22,218 nucleotides of DNA, taken from assembly GCA_023402355.1 (NCBI GenBank), contig JAEXCG010000157.1, positions 1-22,218 of the forward strand, read 5' to 3'. Below the pieces are notes generated by a model that did no database searches, had not been told where the DNA came from, and saw nothing but the letters and a program-made list of their open reading frames with translations. Both the position numbers and the translations under genes were made by a program. This DNA is from Bacillota bacterium (GTDB lineage Bacteria; Bacillota; Clostridia; Christensenellales; Aristaeellaceae). Shown in pieces: positions 17,267 to 22,218 of this stretch. Within the stretch, counting starts at the first letter, position 1. Each line of letters starts with the position of its first letter.

Positions 17267-19615
17267 TTGGCACAAACAAAGAAAAGCAAGCCACAGCCTG
17301 AGTTGTTGCCGATGCTGCCGCTTCGTGGTCTCATGGTGTTTCCGCACATGGTGCTCCACTTCGACGTGGGGCGCAAAAAATCCGTGCAGGCGCTCGAACG
17401 GGCGATGGTCGAGGATCAGCGCATCTTTTTGACCGCCCAGCACGACGCGGATGTGGACGATCCCGCGATGAAGGATATCTGCAGCGTGGGCACCATCGCG
17501 AACGTGAAGCAGGTGCTGAAACTGCCGGGGGATACGCTGCGGGTGCTGGTAGAGGGCATAACGCGCGCCCGGCTGGAAGCGATCGTGGAGGAGGAGCCCT
17601 GCTACATCGCTTCGGTGGTGCCGGACCCGCAGAAGGCCGTGCGCAAGACGCTGGAAGTGCAGGCGCTCGTGCGCACCACGCATCAATTCGCCGAGGAATT
17701 CAGCAAGATCAGCGGCAGGCTTTCGACCGATACGCTGCAATCGATCCTGTCCATCGACGAGCCCGCGCAGCTGGCGGACGTCATCGCGGCCAACGTGCTC
17801 ACGAAGCTGGAAGAGCGCCAGAGCGTGCTGGAGCAGTTCGACGTGGTGGAGCGGCTGGAGACGGTCTGCACCATTCTGGCACACGAGACGGAGCTCGCCG
17901 GGGTTGAAAAGCAGGTTCAGGCGCGCGTCAAGAAGCAGATCGAAAAGAACCAGAAGGACTATTTCCTGCGCGAGCAGATCAAGGCCATCCAGACGGAGCT
18001 GGGCGACAAGGACGTGGGCGACGTGGACGACCTGCGGGAGCGGCTCGCCCGCATGAAGCTGCCGGACGAGGTGCGCGACAAGGCCGCCCGCGAGCTGGAA
18101 CGTCTGTCCCGCATGGCCCCCGGCTCGCCCGAAATCGGCGTGACGCGCACCTACGTCGAGTGGATTCTCGACCTTCCGTGGGACGTGATGACGCCCGACA
18201 ACCTTGATCTTCGCCGCGCGCGCCGCGTGCTGGGCGAGGATCATTACGGGCTGGAAAAGGTCAAGGAGCGGATCATCGAATATCTCGCGGTACGTCGGAT
18301 TAAAAATGACATGAAGGGGCCGATCCTCTGCTTCGTGGGCCCGCCGGGCGTGGGCAAGACGTCGATCGCGCGCTCCATCGCGCGGGCGCTGGGGCGTAAG
18401 TTCGTGCAGATGTCCCTGGGCGGCGTGCGCGACGAAGCGGAGATTCGCGGCCATAGGCGCACGTACATCGGGGCGATTCCGGGCCGCATCATCTCCTCCA
18501 TCAAGCAGGCGGGCACGTCCAACCCGGTCTTCCTGTTTGACGAAATCGACAAGATGGCCTCCGACTTTCGCGGCGACCCCGCGAGCGCGATGCTCGAGGT
18601 GCTCGACGGCGCGCAGAACTTCGCGTTCCGCGACCACTATCTGGAGCTGCCCTACGACCTGTCGCACGTCATGTTCCTGACGACCGCGAACACCACCGAT
18701 ACCATTCCGCGTCCGCTGCTCGACCGCATGGAGGTGATCGAGATTTCAGGCTACACGGAGGAGGAAAAGCTGAACATCGCCAAGCGCCACCTGCTGCCCA
18801 AGCAGATCGCGGAGCACGGGCTGGAGCCCAAGAGCGTCCGCATCAGCGATTCGGTGATGCAAAAGATCATCGAGGGCTACACGCGCGAGGCGGGCGTCCG
18901 CAGGCTGGAGCGCACCCTCGCCAAGATCGTGCGCAAAGCCGCCGTGCGCATGCTGGACGACGGCACAAAGCTCGAATCCATCACCGCCTCACGCCTTCAG
19001 GAGGATCTGGGCGCGCCGAGGTATCACTACGAGCAGGCGGGCAAGCGCCCCGAGGTCGGGGTCGTCAACGGTCTCGCGTATACGGTGGTCGGCGGGGATA
19101 CGCTGCAGATCGAGACCACGACCATGCCCGGCACGGGCGCGATGGAGCTGACAGGGTCTCTTGGCGACGTGATGAAGGAGAGTGCGCGGGCCGCGAAATC
19201 CTATGTGCGCGCGCACGCGGCGACGTTTGGCATCGACACCGATTTTTACAAGAACCTGGACATCCACATCCACGTGCCGGAGGGCGCGGTACCCAAGGAC
19301 GGGCCGAGCGCGGGCGTCACCATGACCACGGCGCTGGTTTCCGCGCTGACCGGCATCGCGGTCAGGCCGAACGTCGCCATGACGGGCGAGGTGACGCTGC
19401 GCGGGCGCGTGCTGCCCATCGGCGGGCTCAAGGAAAAGCTGCTGGCCGCGTATCGCGCGGGCATCGACACCGTGCTCATCCCCAAGGAAAACCTGAAGGA
19501 CCTGGAAGAGGTTCCGAAGGCCGTACTGGAAAAGCTGAAAATCGTCCCGGTGGAGGATGTCAGCGAGGTGCTAGGCGCCGCGCTGGTCGAAAAGCCCCGC
19601 CCGGCGGCGCAATGA
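17267..19615 (+). CDS. lonA: ATP-dependent Lon protease (LonA type)
   Basis: The 782-residue length and domain order are those of classical LonA. The N-terminal substrate-binding domain begins at LPMLPLRGLMVFPHMV. Coiled/helical linkers with KDYFLREQIKAIQTELG follow. The AAA+ module has Walker A GPPGVGKT at 358-365 and VFLFDEIDKM as Walker B. The C-terminal peptidase domain has catalytic S681 in KDGPSAGVTM and K724 in GGLKEKLLAA, the usual 43-residue spacing. It degrades misfolded and regulatory proteins in the cytoplasm. The start is TTG 17267, with GAGGAGGG (17253-17260) six bases upstream. It has its own promoter at 17198-17226 and is cotranscribed with ysxC, which begins 16 bp after the stop. 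Confidence 0.97.
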   Translation: MAQTKKSKPQPELLPMLPLRGLMVFPHMVLHFDVGRKKSVQALERAMVEDQRIFLTAQHDADVDDPAMKDICSVGTIANVKQVLKLPGDTLRVLVEGITRARLEAIVEEEPCYIASVVPDPQKAVRKTLEVQALVRTTHQFAEEFSKISGRLSTDTLQSILSIDEPAQLADVIAANVLTKLEERQSVLEQFDVVERLETVCTILAHETELAGVEKQVQARVKKQIEKNQKDYFLREQIKAIQTELGDKDVGDVDDLRERLARMKLPDEVRDKAARELERLSRMAPGSPEIGVTRTYVEWILDLPWDVMTPDNLDLRRARRVLGEDHYGLEKVKERIIEYLAVRRIKNDMKGPILCFVGPPGVGKTSIARSIARALGRKFVQMSLGGVRDEAEIRGHRRTYIGAIPGRIISSIKQAGTSNPVFLFDEIDKMASDFRGDPASAMLEVLDGAQNFAFRDHYLELPYDLSHVMFLTTANTTDTIPRPLLDRMEVIEISGYTEEEKLNIAKRHLLPKQIAEHGLEPKSVRISDSVMQKIIEGYTREAGVRRLERTLAKIVRKAAVRMLDDGTKLESITASRLQEDLGAPRYHYEQAGKRPEVGVVNGLAYTVVGGDTLQIETTTMPGTGAMELTGSLGDVMKESARAAKSYVRAHAATFGIDTDFYKNLDIHIHVPEGAVPKDGPSAGVTMTTALVSALTGIAVRPNVAMTGEVTLRGRVLPIGGLKEKLLAAYRAGIDTVLIPKENLKDLEEVPKAVLEKLKIVPVEDVSEVLGAALVEKPRPAAQ

Positions 19616-19631
19616 ACGAAAGAGGTGCACC

Positions 19632-20276
19632 ATGGAAATCAAGCGGGCCTCCTTTATCACCTCCATGGCGGAATATCGCGATTACCCGGGCATCGGCCTG
19701 GCGGAGGTCGCGCTCGCGGGCAAGAGCAACGTGGGCAAATCCTCGATGATCAACAAGCTCTGCCGCCAGAATAAGCTGGCGCGCACCAGCAGCACGCCCG
19801 GCAAGACGCGCCTGCTGAACGTCTACACGATCAACGAGGCGCTGCAGCTCATCGACCTGCCCGGGTATGGCTTCGCCAAGGTCGCCAAGGACGAGAAGAT
19901 GCGCTGGATGGACATGATGGAGGGCTACTTCGCGGACTCCTCGACGCTGCGGCACGTGCTGCACCTCGTGGACATCCGGCACGACCCGACGGCGGACGAC
20001 CGGGATATGAACGCCTTTTTGCGCGCGCACGACATCCCGTTTACCGTCATCGCGACGAAGGCCGACAAGATCAGCCGCGGGGCGCGCATGAAGTACGTCG
20101 CCGCGATCTGCCGCGGACTCGCCGTTCAGCCTTGGGAAGTCATCGCTTTTTCCTCGGAGGACGGAACGGGGCGCGAGCAGGTGCTCTCCCTGCTCGAAAA
20201 GGTCGTAACCGAAGCGGAGGCGGAGGGATTGAAAGCCGTCTGTGCGGAACAAATCGCGGACGAGCCGAAAGAATAA
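19632..20276 (+). CDS. ysxC: Ribosome biogenesis GTPase YsxC/YihA (EngB)
   Basis: The 214-residue TRAFAC-class GTPase is needed for late 50S subunit assembly. The GTP-binding motifs are all present: G1 GKSNVGKS (30-37), the switch-I region SSTPGKTR with G2 Thr, G3 DLPG (75-78) in DLPGYGFAKV, G4 TKAD (142-145) and G5 FSS (173-175). The length is slightly above the ~195-210 residues of homologues because of an acidic C-terminal tail. AGAGGTG at 19621-19627 supports ATG 19632. The lonA-ysxC pair is the same as in Bacillus. A terminator follows at 20306-20342. Confidence 0.96.
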   Translation: MEIKRASFITSMAEYRDYPGIGLAEVALAGKSNVGKSSMINKLCRQNKLARTSSTPGKTRLLNVYTINEALQLIDLPGYGFAKVAKDEKMRWMDMMEGYFADSSTLRHVLHLVDIRHDPTADDRDMNAFLRAHDIPFTVIATKADKISRGARMKYVAAICRGLAVQPWEVIAFSSEDGTGREQVLSLLEKVVTEAEAEGLKAVCAEQIADEPKE

Positions 20277-20305
20277 ATTCACAGAAATATCAAACTGATG
20301 ACAAA

Positions 20306-20342
20306 CCCATCGCCCGGCTTTGCCGAGCGGGCGGGGCTTTTT
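20306..20342 (+). terminator. Intrinsic terminator of the lonA-ysxC unit
   Basis: CGCCCG (20311-20316) pairs with CGGGCG (20328-20333). The outer CCC (20306-20308) can also pair with GGG (20334-20336) across an AT bulge. TTTTT follows at 20338-20342. It lies 30 bp after the ysxC stop, in the right orientation. Confidence 0.75.
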
Positions 20343-20347
20343 CCACA

Positions 20348-20418
20348 GCAAAACGCAGTTTTGCGGAGTGAAAAAATCACCCGTAAACTCGACAAAGTGG
20401 CGTATGCCACTTTGTCGA
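20348..20418. repeat. Array of perfect inverted repeats between convergent genes
   Basis: GCAAAAC/GTTTTGC (20348-20354 and 20358-20364) is a 7-bp hairpin with a GCA loop. GTGA/TCAC flank a poly-A loop at about 20368-20380. TCGACAAAGTGGC/GCCACTTTGTCGA (20389-20401 and 20406-20418) is a perfect 13-bp hairpin with a GTAT loop. None has a T-run, and both neighbours already have terminators, so this stretch is not explained by termination. It contains no plausible gene. It may be a copy of a small interspersed genomic repeat. Confidence 0.6.
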
Positions 20419-20425
20419 CGCGCTA

Positions 20426-20470
20426 AAACGTCAAACTGCCCGGCGCTTTGCGCCGGGCAGTTTGACGTTT
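20426..20470 (-). terminator. Perfect 21-bp hairpin, terminator of the carboxypeptidase gene
   Basis: The arms 20426-20446 and 20450-20470 are perfect reverse complements with a 3-nt loop TTT. Read leftward, the stem ends in GACGTTTTAG and begins 8 bp after the carboxypeptidase stop, so it fits as that gene's terminator. The plus-strand exit (GACGTTTCTG) has a weaker T-run. The stem is unusually long and perfect for a simple terminator. Confidence 0.7.
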
Positions 20471-20478
20471 CTGATTCA

Positions 20479-21996
20479 CTATCTGTAAGAGCGGGATTTG
20501 GGCTCCGGCACGCGCACGTCGCGGGCCTTTTTCTTTTTGCGCAGCGAGCGGATTCTGCGGATGAGCAAGATAAGGAGGAGCAGGAAGACGGCCGGAACGG
20601 TCACGTATTCCATCGAAAAGCGGGGGAGGAGGTTTTCGTCCGCCAGCGTGTAGCGTTCGATTTCCTCCAGCGTCGGCGGGCCGTCCAGACGGGCGGCGAC
20701 GGAGCGCGTCGCGTAGAGCTCGTAATCGACCGGATCTCCGTCGCGCGGATAGAACGTCAGCACGCCCATCACGTCGCCTTCGTAAATCGGGGCGCGAAAC
20801 TCACGCGTCCAGTTGACGTGCGAGATGCTGGAGAAGTTGTTCTTCATCGTCTCGATCTCGTCCCGGGTGCCGACCACGTGCACCTCGTTTTCCTCGTCCA
20901 TCGGGCGGATGCCGAGCTTCACAGTGCCGTACTTTTCCTCGTCGTTGTAGTAATCGTCCAGCGCGAAGCCGGCAATGTCGATGTAGCGTGGGTCTTCTTC
21001 GTAGATGCTGACGGGGTCGGTGCTGATGTACTGTGAAAAGCCGTAGTCCATCAGCATGCGGGTGTCGTTCCAGCGCCCGCGCCTGGAGGTATTGAAGACG
21101 ACGCTGAGCAGCTCCACGCCGTCTCGATAAGCCGCGCCGACGTAACAGTAGCCCGCCTTGCTGTGGAAACCCGTCTTGACGCCGATGCCGCCGCTATAGT
21201 AGTAGGAGTTCGGCTCCCCGTCGTTTTGGGTGGGGCTCATGAAGTTCATGCTGTCCGATTGCAGGTTTCGAGCGGCCTGCAGGTTCGTCGCGGGGATCGT
21301 GTACTTGTACGAACTCGCGACGTCGCGGAAGGTGTCCACCTGCATCGCGGCGCGGGCGATGATCGCCATGTCGCGCACCGTGGTGTAGTGGTTCTCGTCG
21401 TGATAACCGTGCGAGTTGGCGAAGTGCGTGTTTTCGCTGCATCCCAGCATGGAGGCCGTCTGGTTCATGAGGTTTACGAACTCTTCTTCGCTGCCGGAAA
21501 TGTGCTCGGCAATCGCCTTGGCGCCGTCGTTGCCCGACTTGACCATCGTGCCGTAGATCAAATCCTTCAGCTTGATCTTTTCACCTGCGCGAAGGCCGAT
21601 CTTCGACGAGTCCTCCGGAATGTCGAGCGCCTCCTCGGTAATCTCCACCTCTTCTTCAAGATCTCCAAACTGGATGCCCAGCAGCGCGGTCAGGATCTTC
21701 GTCGTACTGGCCGGGTATAAAATCCGATCTTCGTTCTTGGCGAAAATTACCGTCCCGGTATCCATTTCCACGAGGATAGCCGCTTCCGCGAGCACCATCT
21801 CCGGTTCCAGCAGGTCGGGATGATCCTTATCCCACTTGGCGACGTTGGGGGGATAGGTCGGGTCTACAAACTTATCGGGGTCAGGGGTAGCCGTGGGCTT
21901 CGCGGCGGCAAGCGCCGGGAAGCTTGGCGAAATCGAATATACGAGCAGAAACAGCACGATCAACCTGCGCAATATGCCGGCATGCGCTTTGTTCAA
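20479..21996 (-). CDS. D-alanyl-D-alanine carboxypeptidase (DacA/DacF class, PBP5-like)
   Basis: The 505-residue protein trims the terminal D-Ala from peptidoglycan stem peptides outside the membrane. An N-terminal signal peptide (RRLIVLFLLVYSISPSFPALA) has likely cleavage near residue 30, followed by a short Pro/Thr linker. The penicillin-binding motifs are all present: S97-T-T-K100, S154-G-N156 and K274-T-G276. The C-terminus differs from the amphipathic anchor of PBP5. A clear transmembrane helix (VPAVFLLLLILLI, ~465-478) is followed by a very basic cytosolic tail, so the enzyme is tethered at both ends or at the C-terminus after cleavage. The start is TTG 21996 (AAAGGAGGG, 22014-22006, nine bases upstream); no ATG fits. 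It is transcribed alone from the promoter at 22045-22073. A cell-growth or spore-cortex role cannot be separated from sequence. Confidence 0.93.
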   Translation of the reverse strand: MNKAHAGILRRLIVLFLLVYSISPSFPALAAAKPTATPDPDKFVDPTYPPNVAKWDKDHPDLLEPEMVLAEAAILVEMDTGTVIFAKNEDRILYPASTTKILTALLGIQFGDLEEEVEITEEALDIPEDSSKIGLRAGEKIKLKDLIYGTMVKSGNDGAKAIAEHISGSEEEFVNLMNQTASMLGCSENTHFANSHGYHDENHYTTVRDMAIIARAAMQVDTFRDVASSYKYTIPATNLQAARNLQSDSMNFMSPTQNDGEPNSYYYSGGIGVKTGFHSKAGYCYVGAAYRDGVELLSVVFNTSRRGRWNDTRMLMDYGFSQYISTDPVSIYEEDPRYIDIAGFALDDYYNDEEKYGTVKLGIRPMDEENEVHVVGTRDEIETMKNNFSSISHVNWTREFRAPIYEGDVMGVLTFYPRDGDPVDYELYATRSVAARLDGPPTLEEIERYTLADENLLPRFSMEYVTVPAVFLLLLILLIRRIRSLRKKKKARDVRVPEPKSRSYR

Positions 21997-22044
21997 GGCA
22001 GCTGTCCCTCCTTTATCGGTGCGTTTATAAACGAGCGTCCTATT

Positions 22045-22073
22045 ACTATAACATGTTTTTCATGGATTGTACA
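22045..22073 (-). promoter_or_regulatory. Sigma-A promoter with extended -10 for the carboxypeptidase gene
   Basis: Read leftward, TGTACA (22073-22068) and TATAGT (22050-22045) are 17 bp apart, with TG one base before the -10. The predicted start near 22038 gives a leader of about 40 nt. The -35 lies only ~18 bp from the inferred insertion-sequence edge at 22092. Confidence 0.65.
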
Positions 22074-22105
22074 GATACATTCCCTTTCCAGCAGGGCAAC
22101 AGCAT

Positions 22106-22134
22106 TTGAAAAAGCGGAAAAGAAGATATAAAAT
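22106..22134 (+). promoter_or_regulatory. Promoter-like element for the transposase
   Basis: TTGAAA (22106-22111) and TAAAAT (22129-22134) are 17 bp apart. The predicted start falls at about the ATG at 22141, so the transcript would be nearly leaderless. Only a poor, very close AGGGA precedes the ATG, which suits the low translation typical of transposases. Confidence 0.4.
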
Positions 22135-22140
22135 AGGGAC

Positions 22141-22218
22141 ATGGATATAAAAAGATTACAAAGTGAGCTGGCGAAGCTAGAAGACCCACGGCGGACAAAA
22201 TGTGGACATATCCGGCAC
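22141..22218 (+). CDS. N-terminus of ISAs1-family transposase (partial)
   Basis: The frame is open from ATG 22141 to the window end, giving 26 residues: MDIKRLQSELAKLEDPRR, then TKCGHIRH. The LEDPRR...H pattern near the N-terminus matches the DDE_Tnp_1-associated domain (PF13808) that opens ISAs1-family transposases, which typically continue with H-(K/P)-L-x-D-I-L. The DDE catalytic residues would lie outside the window, so intactness cannot be judged. The start lacks a good ribosome binding site. The lower GC than neighbouring genes fits acquired DNA. Confidence 0.6.
   Translation, partial: MDIKRLQSELAKLEDPRRTKCGHIRH

Larger units (their letters stand above)
22092..22218 (+). mobile_element. 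Left end of an ISAs1-like insertion sequence (partial)
   Basis: The sequence becomes AT-rich after CAGGGCAACAGCATTTG (22092-22108). That start resembles the CAGG-type terminal inverted repeats I associate with ISAs1 elements, from memory. It is followed by a compact promoter-like stretch and a transposase N-terminus at 22141. The right end and the target duplication lie outside the window, so the exact edge is uncertain. Confidence 0.5.

Overview
The window looks like a chromosomal segment of a GC-rich, spore-forming Firmicute of the class Clostridia. Three things point that way: the gene order tig-clpP-clpX-(ACT gene)-lonB-lonA-ysxC, which is a Firmicute order; a YhcN/YlaJ-type sporulation lipoprotein; and strong AGGAGG-type ribosome binding sites paired with frequent TTG starts. 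A gut Clostridia lineage such as Christensenellales fits the combination of high GC and a giant glucan-synthase-like protein, but that placement is a guess.

Layout. Positions 1-504 hold the tail of an oxidoreductase-like gene and a DUF1667 cysteine-rich protein. Positions 658-3693 carry, rightward, a TGS-domain nucleoside kinase, a sporulation-type lipoprotein and a small DUF6512-like membrane protein. Positions 3688-11460 are filled by one leftward gene of 2,590 codons. It is a membrane GT84 + glycoamylase-like + GH94 protein with the architecture of cyclic beta-1,2-glucan synthase (NdvB/Cgs). It meets the DUF6512 gene tail to tail with a 6-bp overlap.

A 286-bp divergent intergenic region (11461-11746) holds a good sigma-A promoter for tig and a forespore-sigma-like element in front of the giant gene. 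Then comes the protein quality-control block: trigger factor, ClpP, ClpX, a hairpin terminator, a small ACT-domain protein, LonB, an internal sigma-A promoter, LonA and the ribosome-assembly GTPase YsxC/EngB. Together they cover nascent-chain folding, ATP-dependent proteolysis and 50S assembly.

Positions 20277-20478 are a non-coding gap packed with four inverted repeats, two of them terminators for the convergent neighbours. A leftward D-alanyl-D-alanine carboxypeptidase (DacA/DacF class) with its own promoter follows. The last ~125 bp are more AT-rich and look like the left end of an ISAs1-like insertion sequence, with the first 26 codons of its transposase.

Most of the window is ordinary conserved core genome. 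The points that deserve a second look are the giant NdvB-like protein in a Gram-positive and the possible sporulation control of it, the hairpin cluster at 20306-20470, the likely antisense readthrough at the 3688-3693 overlap, and the IS edge just upstream of the carboxypeptidase promoter. I saw no CRISPR array, rRNA, tRNA or prophage genes.
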